A stretch of 64,000 nt of DNA from Chrysaora quinquecirrha (GCA_014526335.1 JACTAT010000037.1:5260026-5324025); one strand, 5' to 3'; positions 34,828-47,367 are shown, numbered from the stretch's first letter. Made by a program: numbers and translations. Notes: generated from the sequence alone by a model not told the origin.

Positions 34828-34989
34828 CTGAAAGTTCCAACCGCAACGAGTCATACCAAATCTGTTCTCATCCTTTGCCGATCTCAACGGAATGGAAGTA
34901 CCAGCCTTTCAATTTTGGTCTGTTGCCGATGTACCACATTTGAAGCGAGAAGTTCCTGAACGACGCTCCCTCTGCAAGAAAATTCCTGT
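34828..34989 (+). promoter_or_regulatory. Conserved U1 upstream region (putative promoter)
   Basis: Matches 9110-9273 and 62104-62267. The PSE-like GTTGCCGATGTACCACATTT is at about 34921-34940. Confidence 0.5.
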
Positions 34990-35021
34990 ATACTTACCTG
35001 ACGGGGAAGACATCTTGATCA
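34990..35021 (+). ncRNA. U1 snRNA 5' end, interrupted by LINE B
   Basis: ATACTTACCTGACGGGGAAG followed by ACATCTTGATCA: the longest U1 5' part in the window. TTGATCA (35015-35021) recurs at the 3' side of the B insertions (51522 and 58189), suggesting a target duplication of about 7 bp. Confidence 0.88.
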
Positions 35022-35182
35022 CGCGATCTTTTTGCTCTTCCCTATTTCGCTGTTTCTTAGCTAATAATTGTCAGAATTTGCTCGAATTTCGTTTAGAAAT
35101 ATTGATAAATATCTACTAAAGTCTTTTGAAGACTTTATTTGTGTTTTACAATCTTTTATCCTGCGGAATTTTCGAAAATATC

Positions 35183-35563
35183 ATGGCCTCGAACACGGAA
35201 ACAACAACAATTTGGGGTGATGTTATGGAGACCGCAACTTGAATGGAACCGAAAAGATTATCGTTTGCTGATAAATTGAAAAACTCAGACGGGAGAATGC
35301 TGCCTGGACATATCGCTGCAAGAGGTGCTAAATTTGAAACACAGGATGGCATCAACTTTAAAGAAATCATAAGTTTCTTTCAAGAAAAATTCAAAGATCA
35401 TGGAGCGGTTCAGCAACTCATGCCTCTGTCGTCCCTTCCGGGTCGTCAGAAATGGAATATCATTTTCTCGAAACCAAATATGGTGGATTCTGTGCTTGAT
35501 AACTTGGTCAAGTTCCCATCAATGACAAAAGAGGAAACAGGTATCATCTTTACTCCCGTTAAA
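35183..35563 (+). pseudogene. LINE B1 ORF1, N-terminal part
   Basis: ATG at 35183 opens MASNTETTTIWGDVMETAT, then TGA at 35240-35242, then the frame resumes at 35243. It aligns with B2 ORF1 residues 1 to about 125 (SFADKLK, GRMLPG, PLSSLPGRQKWNIIFSKPN). It is cut by E1 at TTAAA (35559-35563). Confidence 0.85.
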
Positions 35564-36685
35564 TTTCCCTAGGACAATCGAAAGCTAAAGCACCATGTTA
35601 ACTATACTTCCTTCTTTATTTTTAAACACCTTAATGAGTCCCCTTCTTGCCGCCCTCTTTGCTCTGAGGATAGTTTCTCTATTCTTGACAGCGCTAATAG
35701 CAGCTTTTGTCTCAAGATCAAGGAAGCGCTACATATCTCTTGGGTCAAACCTACGCTTCACAAACAACTTTATCATTACAAATTGAATCTTTCTTTTTAA
35801 TTACTTTTATTTTATTTCATTCGTTATTATTTACTTATTCCCATTTGTACGTTTTATTTACCTTTAATGTTACCGATTTGATTATTTACCCCACGTGTGT
35901 TATTAAGTGATGTAATATTTTATAGCTCTATTTAACCCTTGTAATATCTTGATTAGCTTATAACAATTTTTGCAACTGAAGATGAACATAGAATGTTCAA
36001 ACATGTTTTGCCGATTAAAATTGTCGTTTTCTCTTGAAATTTCTTACTTATTTATTGAATACTCGAAAATTTGGAAACAACGACTAGATACTAAATGTAA
36101 CTACGACTACTTCTAATTACTTAATGCAGGAAACTGGGCGTGCGATGCACCGGCCCTTTGTTGCCTGCGGAACTAAATCTTGTACAGTCGGTGATTGAAA
36201 CCGAAATTGCCAAATTTCCGGGCCAATGCACCTGTCCAGCAGAAAGACTGCCAGAGAACTGAAATACAAAACAAATCATAAAATCAATAAATAAAAAGAA
36301 GGGGACAGGGAGGGAGGGAGAAGGTCGTAAAAACCTAACTTGCTTGTACGCTGCGCTAACAAGAATGAATGTGAACAGACAAAAACACACGATAGGTAGT
36401 TACCAGAATACCTAGACGACACCTCATTAGTAATATCACCCAAAGAAAGCCCGATTGTCAGTCCATCCGTCAACAGCCAATATCCAATATCAAATATGAC
36501 TTAACTATGACCCAGTGCATAACAGAACGTGCACACAAACATGGCAATTCAATGCATGTACTGTATGACGGAACGAATGGAATGGACCATAGAGCATGGA
36601 ACCTAACTGGACCCTAGAAACCCGATGACTGCCAGCAAACGTCCTAGGCAATTTAACTGTGCTTAAATTCTAATTTAACCAATAT
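35564..36685. mobile_element. Element E1 (unit 2 copy), short non-autonomous form
   Basis: 1122 bp from TTTCCCTAGGACAATCG to TTTAACCAATAT with TTAAA at 35559-35563 and 36686-36690. It has no long ORF. The left end (about 170 bp, once the Penelope-like fragment at 35619-36067 is discounted) and the right ~360 bp are shared with E2, so E1 looks like an internal-deletion derivative. There are no clear terminal inverted repeats. A subterminal inverted pair (CCTAGGAC near the left end, GTCCTAGG about 50 bp from the right end) is visible. Confidence 0.75.
35619..36067 (+). mobile_element. Penelope-like/GIY-YIG 3' fragment inside E1 (unit 2 copy)
   Basis: Duplicate of 28065-28513, encoding the same GIY-YIG-type C-terminus (LKIKEALHISWVKP). 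Confidence 0.5.
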
Positions 36686-37044
36686 TTAAATTTCCCTAGG
36701 ACAATCGAAAGCTAATGCACCATGTTAACTATACTTCCTTCTTTATTGGAAACAACGACTAGATACTAAATGTAACTACGACTACTTCTAATTACTTAAT
36801 GCAGGAAACTGGGCGTGCGATGCACCCGCCTTTGTTGCCTCATGGAACTAAATCTTGTACGGTCGGTGTGGAGCGTCAACTCTTAAGGAAACTAAAAAGG
36901 TAAAGGCTGATACCCCCGAAGACTTAGTGTCCTCGTTCAGCCAAGCCATACTGTAATAATCAACCCATGAACTTTTAGTCCAAGGGCCGAGCCACCGCCG
37001 CTGTTGCACATTAATAAATCGATTACATGGACTATCTCGTCCAA

Positions 37045-38890
37045 GAATCGAGCCACCGCCACATGTTGTTTGAACTGCCACATGCAGTTTGAGCCTTTAA
37101 ACCCCACATGCAGTTTGGACATTAGTTGTAACTCAAAACTGCCACATGCAGTTTGAACCTTTAAACCGCCACATGCAGCTTGGACATTAGTTGTAACTCA
37201 AAACTGCCACATGCAGTTTGAACCTTTAAACCGCCACATGCAGTTTGAACCTTTAAAACTGCCAAATGCAGTTTGGACATTAGTTGTAACTTAAAACTGC
37301 CACATGCAGTTTGAACCTTTAAAACTGCCACATGCAGTTTGGACATTAGTTGTAACTTAACACTGCCACATGCAGTTTGAACCTTTAAACTGCCACATGC
37401 AGTTTGATCCTTTAAAACTGCCACATGCAGTTTGGACATTAGTTGTAACTCAAAACTGCCACATGCAGTTTGAACCTTTAAAACTGCCAAATGCAGTGTG
37501 GACATTAGTTGTAACTTAAGACTGCCACATGTAAATTGAACCTTTAAAACTGCCACATGCAGTTTGAACCTTTCAACTGCCACATGCCGTTTGAACCTTT
37601 CAAACTGCCACATGCAGTTTGACCCTTTAAAACTGGCACATGCAGTTTGGGCCTTAAAATTGCCACATGCAGTTTGAGCCTTTAAAACTGCCAAATGCAG
37701 TTTGGGCATTAGTTGTAACTTAAAACTGCCAAACTGCCACATGCAGTTTGAGCCTTACTGACTTTTGCGGTTCCACCTTAGAGCTGCTACCTGCGGTTGA
37801 AACCATTAAAGCTGCCACATGCAGTTTGAGCCGTACTGCCTTTGCCGTTCCACCTTAGAGCTGCTACCTGCGGTTGAAACCATTAAAGCTGCCACATGCA
37901 GTTTGAGCCGTACTGCCTTTTGCCGTTGCACCTTAGAGCTGCTACCTGCAGTTGACACTGTTAAGGCTGCCACATGCAGTTTGAACCTTACAGCCTTTTG
38001 CCGTTCCACCTTAGAGCTGCTACCTGCGGTTGAAACCATTAAAGCTGCCACAGGCAGTTTGAGCCGTACTGCCTTTTGCCGTTCCACCTTAGAGCTGCTA
38101 CCTGCATTTGACACTGTTAAGGCTGCCACATGCAGTTTGAACCTTACTGCCTTTTGCCGTTCCACCTAAGAGCTACTACCTGCAGTTGAAACTGTTGAAG
38201 CTGCCACATGCAGTTTGGACCTTACAGCCTTTTGCCGTTCCACCTTAGAGCCGCTACCTGCAGTTGAGACCGTTAAAGCTGCCACATGCAGTTTGAACCT
38301 TACCGCCTTTTGCCGTTCCACTTTAGAGCTGCTACATGCAGTGGACACCATTAAAGCTGCCACATGCAGTTTGAACCTTACAGCCATTTGCCGTTCCACC
38401 CTAGAGCTGCTACCTGCAGTTGAAACCGTTAAAGCTGTCACATGCAGTTTGAACCTTACCGCCTTTTGCCGTTCCACTTTAGAGCTGCTAAATGCAGTGG
38501 ACACCGTTAAAGCTGCCACATGCAGTTTGAACCTTACAGCCATTTGCCTTTCACCCTAGAGCTGCTACCTGCAGTTGAAACCGTTAAAGCTGCCACATGC
38601 AGTTTGCACCTTACCGCCTTTGCCGTTCCACCTTAGAGCGGCCACCTGCAGTTTGAATCGTTAAAGCTACCACATGCAATTTTACCTTACAGTCTTTGCA
38701 GTTGAACCTTAAGACTGCCACATACAGTCCGAACCGTTAAAACTTCCACATGCTGTTTGAGCCTTACACCCCTGTGCCGTTCCACTGTAGGGGCTGCCTC
38801 TTGCAGTTTGAACCTTTTTTCTGTTCCACCTTAGGGCTCCCGTCTGCTGTTTAAGCCTAGAGACTGCCGCATGCAGTTAAACAGTACAAA
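37045..38890. repeat. Minisatellite with hairpin units (copy 2, inside E2)
   Basis: Nearly identical to 29494-31330. The short unit core is AAACTGCCACATGCAGTTT; the 78-bp higher-order unit starts near 37755. Array length differs little between the two duplicates, so it has been stable since the duplication. Confidence 0.9.
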
Positions 38891-39423
38891 CTACCATGCG
38901 TGCAGGTTGAACTCTAAGAGTCCGCATGAACTGTAAGACTGCAAAAAAAACGCGAGTGTGAAACTTTGAAAATTGCCACCTGCCCCTTTAACCTTAAAGC
39001 TACTACATGCCTTTTGAGCCTTAAATAAAAAGCAGCCGCATGCAGTTGAATTGTAGACATATTGTATATAAGCCTGAGCTCCCAGCCAATGTGAGTTAAG
39101 CCCCCCTAGAGTTGTTAAAGCCATTATATATTTATGGTCGATGAGCTTGGCCCTCCTTTGCTTAGAGCCTCGGCCAACAGCCATGCAAGTGCTGGGAAAG
39201 TACATGCTTGAGCTAGGGGTGAACTTGTAGAGTACCGAGCTGTGCCGGCTATTTGAAACATCCAATAAGCAACCTAGGAAATTTAGCTTTACTGGAAAGG
39301 AGATAAGTGAGTTATTCTATGGCTACTGTAACCACCCAACTGCAAGTAATTTTACACTCAGTGACAAGGTATATGGCTACACGTAAAGGGAAGGCAGCGC
39401 AATATTAAATCTTAATCACTGTT

Positions 39424-41112
39424 TGTATTCCTATTACGCTTAAACCCCGTCTCGCGGGCTGACGAGACATCCAAGCACCCTTGAAATAGCTACAACCGAT
39501 TGAGAGCCAGAGTACAAATCACGGAATTATACCAGAGCAAGTGGACGTAATTAAGAGAGAGCAATGCATTCTCTCTTATTTGATAGTTTACCAACAGCTT
39601 TAAATTTAATGCAGTTAACCTACCTAACGGGTGTGCCAACATTTTCGCTTTCCTTTGACCTTGTGGCAAGGGGCCGAAACCACGCTGTAGCATGCCCTGT
39701 CACACCTTATCAAGATTTCGGCCAAGGCCAATAATCTGACTCTGCTGATTTGCGTATAACTGTTGTTATCACACTAATTTCGTGCAGCAGAAACTTTCTG
39801 CCAAAAGCAACACAGAAACAAGTTTTCTAAGAGACGTTCACTACTTCCGAACAATTACCCTTTATTTGCCAAATGCCACCAAAGATTCTGTTAGTCTTTT
39901 GTCTCCTTCGCATGAGACGAATACCTGCAAATAATCGTGGCAGCGCCACCGCAGGTGTCTCACCTTTTTTCGTAACCTGCCGGGCTTGTGCCTACTCCTC
40001 TCCAGGCTTGGGGTCACCCCGTGACAAAGGTTGTTAGCGTGTTTGACAGCTTTATCACTTCAAGGGTTGGCAACATTTTAACAAAATACCTGTTAGATAC
40101 TAGAGTGCACAGATGTCGATTTTATGACTAAACAGAGAGTGAGACTTCTCAAAAAAAAAAAAAAATCGCTACCCTTTGGCTATTAAAATGTTGTCAGCAG
40201 ACAGACAAAATTTCCAACAAATTGTTTTAAACACGGTTATAAACATTCTATTGAACACGGCTCTAGATTTACATGACTGCTGTTTAGCTCCACGCCGCAA
40301 AATTCATAGAGAAAATGCTTGCTCCCTACCCCATTATTCTTGAGGGCGAGAAGCGGCGACACAACACCAGCGCACACCCCACGCATCCAACTGAGGTAAA
40401 CTTAGACTCACGGCGTCAGCGAAATTCAAAATAAACGTTTACTAGAATAGAATAGGACTAGAGGCAATATGTTTTACTTTGCAACTGGTAGAATTTTTGA
40501 CGGAAAGTCAAGAAAAAAACTGCACGTAGAATACAAGAAACCCTTAACCCCCGATATAAACACTATCTCTTCTGAGACTTGCATGGGTTAGGCAGGGAAT
40601 TCCATGTAAGTGACTGAATTTTTGCCTAACCTCAACTTTTATTACTGATTCCTACTAAATCGACCCTGTAGATTTCAAATCCAAGATGGGTCACTTTCAA
40701 TTTTGACCGGAAGTGTCTTAATTTGATGACGTCATAAAGCAACGAATTTCTCCATTCTACCTGCGATTTTTGGTTTACTTACACCCATTTTCAAAAATAC
40801 TTGCATATTTAGATTCAGTACAACGTGGGCTCTCGACTGATATACATTTTATCAATATTTACCGATCTTGCTATTTTTAGAAATGACGTCATCATGGCCT
40901 AAAACGATGTTTTGCTTTGATTTTACTTACTTTTTGCTACCAACATGGTTTTTTCTGATACAGAAATGTATTCCTTTATGTGAAGGCATTGTTAAAACTT
41001 GTTTTTAAGTGACTGGGTCTATCCTGATATCAAACACGTGGTCGTAGCAATAAAATTCTAATTAAATTTTTCTAAATCTACCATACCAATTCTTATATAC
41101 AAGTATTGTGGT
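39424..41112. other. E2 interior without recognised gene
   Basis: No coding exon or RNA is seen. Two TGACGTCA palindromes (about 40727 and 40882) match the CREB/ATF consensus. A 14-A run lies at about 40151. The right end may hold the 3' UTR of the minus-strand gene. Confidence 0.4.
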
Positions 41113-44100
41113 TTAAGACATCCAGTCAAACTCATCGCTTTCCAAATCGCTATCACTGCTCGAGGAGTCACCAAAAAATATATAATCCAGCTCCTTGCTC
41201 TCTGCAGATATCTCAAAATCGGGTTCTTCTTCACTTACTGAATATTCTGAAATACGCACACGGGTGCTTGTTGCTGCTCTTGTTTTCCGCGTTCGTCGCC
41301 GTTTCGGAGCGGGAGGGGCTGGTTGTCCCGTTCTTCATTTTCAGATGATAGGGCTGAAGACACTGCAATTGTTGATGGAATTTGTTCACCTAAAATATAA
41401 TGTCTCTGTAAGGTACGATACAAATGAATTTTTAAAAAATGTCGAATAGGAGTGATCAATTGACACAGAGATGCATTAATTAAAAAACCAACAACTCACC
41501 CGTGAACCAAACAGGCTCTACCAAACTTTTTTCGACGTCAATAGTCCAACCGTTGTCCTCAAGAGATATGGATTGAACAGACTTTTCTGCAATTCTCAAC
41601 CAATGATAGACTTGATAATGGACACATCTGACTGCTTGCTGCATTGAGTCGGGGTCTGGAGACAGTGATTGCGATGATTTCGTTTTCATAGCTTTGTACA
41701 AGCGAACTCTTGTGCCAACATACGACTCATCTTTTCTCCCAGAATACATGACAGTTTGGACGAACACCATCACATCCTTGATACTCTGCATACTCAACTC
41801 TTTGGACTCTCCCAATGAACTTAATAGATCTAGTGAATCTTGATGTTTCATTATCTTCTTTAGAATCTTGACCTTCCCAACACCATAGAAGAAGGAGGTG
41901 GTGTCACACCCCGAGATTGCGTGAATATGAGGTAAATGCTTTGAAACATTTTCAACTAAGAAGTCGTACACTTTTCCAACGTCGACATATTTCTCGTGAT
42001 CTATTTTCATAAACCACTTTGACGATGGTTTGACAATGGCATAAGCATGCACAAGTATAACCAGGACATCTGTGTCCTTGGCAACTACCACTACGACTGT
42101 ATCTCTTTCACATCCCTGTAAAACAAGTCTAGAGTCGGCTTCTTCATGGTTGCATTCAATGGACTCTGAAACACCATCACCAGTTATTTCCCATAGTTTT
42201 TCCTGCTCCGTGAAAACCAATGGCAATTTCAATTGTTGCCTACCTTCTTCACTTCTGAAAAATTTGCTAGCTAATCGTATCAAGTCCTTCTTATTCTCGA
42301 TATGATTGAAGAAGCTTGACCATGAATTGCCTTGGAGCATTTTTTGGTCGATCGCCTGTATGTAGGTACGCTGTGGTGTATTACCTCTTTTCAGCCTTTT
42401 CCCGTTTTTCGCACTTATACTACGGTAGGTATCATTGATGAGCTCAATCGACAAGGGGCTGGCATCTGAAGTTGGCGTAACAAAGTTTACTAGTGCAATA
42501 AGTCATTCACGGTAGGTCTCCTTTGCCTTAATAGAACGTATTGCGGCCATCCCATCAATTAGCCATCGTGCATTTTTTGGACATTAATTTGTTACTGACT
42601 TTGATTCCTCCACCATAAAGTTTCTGAAAACATTTTTAGGAGACTGGCGGAGTTCGCCTTCTGGTGTTGCAATGCTAAGTGGAACAGCAGTTAGCAGGTA
42701 CTTGAAGGCGATGTGAAGATCAACTGAATTGCTAAGCATTGTCCCAAACGCTTGCCTATCTTGCTTTAATACATTCATTACTTTGGGAACTTTCTTTTCC
42801 TTCTTTAAACCTGTCGGTAGCATTACTTTCTTGATTGGCTGAAAAAAATCTACAGTTCCTTTTACAAGTCTTTCATCTACGAACTGCAAATACTTGTCAT
42901 TTCCTATTGAAGGTGCATTTAGCAAACCTGCAACAACTTTTTTGTCAATTTCTGACCCAGTCGTTAGGTGCCTGGCTGGACCATCTGCAAATGGATCTAT
43001 TTCATAGCTTGCGAGTTTATCTTTGAGCGCGTTAACATGGGCAACATGCATCTTCTTTCCAGATGGTGTTTGTTCCTTGTGAACGGAGGATGTGGACATA
43101 TTGATCTTCTCTCTCAATGCTAACTGCAATTTGGCGTGTATGTGCGTCGTAAGTAACTGCAATTCGTAAATATATGTCCGTCGTTTTAATCCAAGTATTG
43201 GTGTTGCTCGGATCGGTGCTAAATCCAGCTCTAAAAGGACCAGCGTTTCTTTTTGTTTCTCCGTTAAATACTTCTGTTATCATATCCCCGTGAATGTTTG
43301 AATCCTCCGAATCCTCTGATCTTTAAATCTGAAAAAGTTGGCTCACTTCTTTTCTCCAAATCTCGTAAATATATGTGCTGGAAAGACATGTATCGTGCAT
43401 AATTGATATGATCAAATGCGAAGCATTGATTCACCATTTCCCGTTCTGCTTGTAAATGTCGTTCCAAATCGCTCTCACGGACAGCAGAAACTAGAGCGAA
43501 CAAAGAGGAAACATCTTTTAGATATGCCACCGTCATTTGGCACTCTGTACCTTCCCCACAACGAATAATCTTTCTGTACAACAGATTGAACTCTTTATCT
43601 TCAAGGACCATGTTGACTGTCTCGGGATTGGGTTCCGACCTCAGTTTCTGTAGCAGCTGAATCAAGGTGTGATCCATCTCTTCGTAATTTGCAGTTATAA
43701 TTTGAGCACGAAATTGAACTAAGGCATTGAAGGTCTCCTTGTGAAGTCGCATGTTGCGGTAGTAATGCCCTCCTTCCGCTGCCTTATCTGCAGATCCTGC
43801 AGCAATCGTTCCAGCTCCACCCACCAAGATTGCCATAAAAATAGAAATTGCAAAGTGATGCGTTAGGGGTAGGGATTTGGTTTTATATACACAGCTCTGA
43901 TGAATCTTGCAATACTGTTTGCAAAGGAGGGATTATTGAGAATTCTTTTGTAGGTTCAAAAAGGGCTACGAAACTTTAGTCTTCCTTTTTGAACACCCTC
44001 CGACAGCATTTACTTTCTGACTGTTCACTTAAATAAAGCATTTGTTGATTCCTAGTCTGTTCTGTATCAACATTCAAAATATAAGTTGGGAATTTAACAG

Positions 44101-45600
44101 AGTGAGATAAAAAAAACTAAAGTGTACAAGTTGTTACTCCAAGTTTCAGGCTTAAATCGCAGTCATCAGACACTTAAGTTAGGCCAGGATATGAAAAAGA
44201 ATAAAATATAAATGTAATTCACACCAACCTGCAAGCACTGGCTGAAACAAAGTGCAATTAGTGTCATGAGTCGTTCCTGCACCAGTAACAGTATCTTGGC
44301 ATCCGTCATTATTATCGATGGTAGCGTGTGTTGCTATTCCTTTGGCCATATTATGAGATATCTGACTGTTGGCTGAAACCATTCTCGCCCATGCTTGGTT
44401 TTGCATTCTAATATCGTTGTATGATATGCAGTTGCCCATTTTGTGTAGCATTACCAATGATTGTTTGCTGCTTGTAAACCTGTGCAAAGTTAACCCAGAC
44501 ACAACTTGCTTTGCGTTTTTATGTTGCAGGAGAACTAATGATTCCCAGTCTGAAGCTATCGACCATACTTTCGTTGCACGAGGCATTGAACTTGTTATGG
44601 CGTAACCATAGTCATTTACTTTGTAACTTGGATCAATCGTTGCATACACCAAGTTATAGAGATCTTGTGTTGGTCCACTATCCAGTTTCTTTATTACTTC
44701 ATCCGGTGTGTACGGCCAGGAAATGTCTATTTCTTGGCGCTTTTTATCTAATTTTCGTCTGATCATCTTTGCGCATGCTCGTATTAAGTCTTCGTCGCGC
44801 AATCCGTGTCCCTTGATCGTTGCAGCTGTGTAATCTAATGGATTCATGTCGTTTGAGTAGACAATGACTTGATGAACAGTGCTGTAGAATCCAATCCTTT
44901 CTGGAAATTCATTCGCGATTTTCTTTTTCAATGCACTGGTGTGCTTTACCGGGGGACAAATGCCTCGTTCTTCGCTCATATTCAGAATGTCACGCATAAG
45001 GTCACTGAGCAGATATGCGTTCTTTTCACGTAACACCTTCATTCGAACATGTCCATAGAATTCATTCATTAAATCCACTCCCATGTCTCGATCGTCGTTA
45101 TCCAATTGCTCTCGTTCATATTTGGTGTTAACAGCGAACTTTAAGTAACATGACTGGTGGTAATAGATGTCTGCTGCAAACACGTCATGTGACTCACAAC
45201 TGGTTAACAGTTGTAAGCGGTTTGCAGCTGAGAAAAATCGATGCTCAGGAAACTTCAAAAACTCATCTTTTCTTTCAAGTATTCGCTTTGCAGCTCTGCC
45301 TTCTGTACACCGGCCTAGTCCACCTTCATTGTAAGCATTTTCGTCAACTTCTCTTCGGTTGTTACAAACAAAACACAAGCGTTTGTTCTTCAAATGTTGG
45401 CTCACAGATCTACGTGAAACCCCTCCACTGCCAAATTCGTCAGCAGTATCTTCGCTACCAGCATTAATACCTTCCTGAATAAAACCATGCTTTGCTTCAC
45501 TCCGATCTATCTTGGTTCGAAAAGATGTTCTGCAGCTCATGTTGGCTTGTGTTCCAGAGTCCTTGGAGCCACAGCCATTCACAACAGCCTTCCATGTCAC
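41113..45600 (-). pseudogene. Large uncharacterised protein with C-terminal PIN-like nuclease domain, decayed
   Basis: Exon 1 (45600 to 44229, GTTGGT donor) holds a Cys pair (CFVCNN), YNEGGLGRC and FAADIYYHQSCYLKFA, then a long region with YGYAITSSMPRATKVWSIASDWE and TIDNNDG. A second long exon (43836 to 41496) continues to a nuclease-like part: CNHEEADSRLVLQG, VAKDTDVLVILVH and ISGCDTTSFF. These acidic clusters are typical of PIN/FEN-type metal sites. Exon 4 (about 41390 to 41113) encodes a KRRRTRK basic patch and an acidic tail ending FDWMS. Defects: frameshifts near 43265, 43165 and 41320, and in-frame stops at about 42583 and 42506. I recall similar full-length proteins in cnidarians without known function. 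It lies inside E2, so it may be that element's own gene. Confidence 0.65.
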
Positions 45601-45748
45601 CGATGATGCTTGAGTTGACTAGATTATGACCAGTCATTGCTTATGACACAGGTAAGAAATAAGCGAATTTGAAGGAAACCAGGATAAACCAGAAGATCGT
45701 AAAAACCTAACTTGCTTGTACGCTGCGCTAACAAGAACGAATGTGAAC

Positions 45749-46233
45749 CCCGGGGGGGGGGGGGGGGGTACTTCAATATGTAGACATACCAGACGTGCCG
45801 CTCATATGGATGGGTTTTTTCGACTGAATTTCTCTACACATGGGTCTGATATTCTGCTCGATTCTGGTTGATGGGTTGGTATTTTAGGATTTTCTTACCA
45901 AAAGGTCCCATTATGATTTACCGCAAAGTGGCTGACAACCTTTCTACTTTGTTTTTTGCTTTCCAAACGATGAATTAGCAGCAACAACAGAGCTCAGTCA
46001 CATTGATTGCAAAGAATCGCCGTCAGATTCGATTTTGCGAGACCTTTCGTGAATTCTAGCACTGTAAAAGGGTTTTAAAATCAACCAAATTCATACACAA
46101 GGGCTTGAAATTTCCCGATTTTCATGCAAATGGGTCAGAAATCCTTGAAAATCCTATCATACAAATGGGTCCTTTTGTCAAAGTCCAGATTCACGTCTAA
46201 TCATGGACACATTGAAGTACCCCCCCCCCCGGG
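45749..46233. mobile_element. hAT-type MITE with CCCGGGGGGG ends
   Basis: 485 bp. The left end CCCGGGGG...GTACTTCAAT is inverted at the right end (ATTGAAGTACCCCCCCCCCGGG region). An 8-bp duplication ATGTGAAC (45741-45748 and 46234-46241) flanks it, as expected for hAT. The E1 copy has a single ATGTGAAC here, which confirms the insertion. Confidence 0.9.
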
Positions 46234-46554
46234 ATGTGAACAGACAAAACACACGATAGGTAGTTACCAAAATACCTAGACGACACCTCATTAGTAATAT
46301 CACCCAAAGAAAGCCCGATTGTCAGTCCATCCGTCAACAGCCAATATCCAATATCAAATATGACTTAACTATGACCCAGTGCATAACAGAACGTGCACAC
46401 AAACACGGCAATTCAATGCATGTACTGTATGACGGAACGAATGGAATGGACCATAGAGCATGGAACCTTACTGGACCCTAGAAACCCGATGACTGCCAGC
46501 AAACGTCCTAGGCAATTTAACTGTACTTAAATTCTAATTTAACCAATATTTAAA

Positions 46555-47367
46555 CGTCGTGCCTTACTCATAACAATCCCTGACGCAACTCCGGATATCT
46601 CGGACAACCAAATCTGTTCAGAACTTGAGAAGTTTGGGACAGTCCTAAGGATTTGGAAGCAAACCTGGGAGGGCTTCCCTAACGTCTTCAATGGAAAATG
46701 GCTAGTAACTATGTTTCCATCATTATCGAACAAACTCCCACCATATATTTTAATTCGCAACCAAAAGATTTCCTTGTCCTTCAAGGGCAAACCTGTTTTC
46801 TGCAAAATCTGTATGAAGGATACGCATAGAACAAGTGATTGCCCTTGGAAGGACCTAAAACACTGCTACCTTTGTGGGTCAACAGAACACAAGAAAAACC
46901 AATGCGAAAGGTTTCAAATAATTCGTAAAACCAAGAGGTAGAGCTCCCCCGAAGAGGTCCTTGCCTATTATGATAACATTGAAGAGCAACAAAGCACAGA
47001 GCAACAACCAACTGGCTTTACACAGACCGCCAATGACTCAGACAATGAAAATGAACACAATCAGGACGAAGTCATCGACGAGCATACACCAGAAACAAAC
47101 AATACTACCCAAACCAACGCCGATAAAAAGCCCGAATGTAAAGATTCCCATGACGATAGCCAACCTGAGTGCACCCAAAACAACAGCACAAAACCAAAAC
47201 GCCCAAAACCCGTTTTACCATCAACCACAGATAAACGCCTAGTTAAAGAAAACAAAGATACCCCAGCCCCACAACAAGACCCAGCAATCGCCATCAATGC
47301 TTACCAACCATACAAAAAAGGAACCAAACGAAGTATCCCGTCTACACCAGAAAAAAAAGAACACTAA
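46555..47367 (+). pseudogene. LINE B1 ORF1, C-terminal part
   Basis: Resumes at RRALLITIPDATPDIS and includes both CCHC knuckles (CKICMKDTHRTSDC and CYLCGSTEHKKNQC). A frameshift at about 46935 gives an early stop (IIRKTKR). The downstream Pro/Thr/Lys-rich tail can be followed in another frame to about 47367. Confidence 0.8.

Larger units (their letters stand above)
31871..39423. repeat. Tandem segmental duplication, unit 2
   Basis: The longer and apparently more complete copy of 25341-31866. Its left edge is inside LINE A at TATTCAAATG and its right edge inside E2 at CACTGTT. Offsets are 6530 bp at the left and about 7557 bp at the right because unit 1 lost about 0.9 kb and a few small indels. 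Confidence 0.9.
36691..46549. mobile_element. Element E2, 9.9 kb, unclassified, carries a PIN-like gene
   Basis: Its left end is TTTCCCTAGGACAATCG and its right end TTTAACCAATAT, the same ends as E1. TTAAA is at 36686-36690 and 46550-46554. Layout: left end; hairpin minisatellite (37045-38890); about 2.2 kb without genes; a minus-strand gene (41113-45600); and a right end of about 0.36 kb that contains a hAT MITE. E1 shares only the two ends, as a non-autonomous partner would. The absence of terminal inverted repeats, the 5-bp TTAAA and the tandem arrangement do not match the transposon classes I know well. The gene could also be a passenger. Confidence 0.6.

Noticed and set aside
39440..39480. 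Hammerhead-ribozyme-like CTGACGAG ... GAAA
   Set aside because: The bases before GAAA do not give a closing stem II, and the flanks do not pair; probably chance.
35564..46549. Interpretation of the direct repeats in E1/E2 as LTRs of a retrovirus-like element
   Set aside because: There are no TG...CA ends, primer-binding site, polypurine tract, or gag/pol genes; the repeats are two related elements in tandem instead.
36691..46549. E2 as a piggyBac or Kolobok element because of TTAA
   Set aside because: No terminal inverted repeats and no DDE transposase were seen; the flanking repeat appears to be TTAAA.
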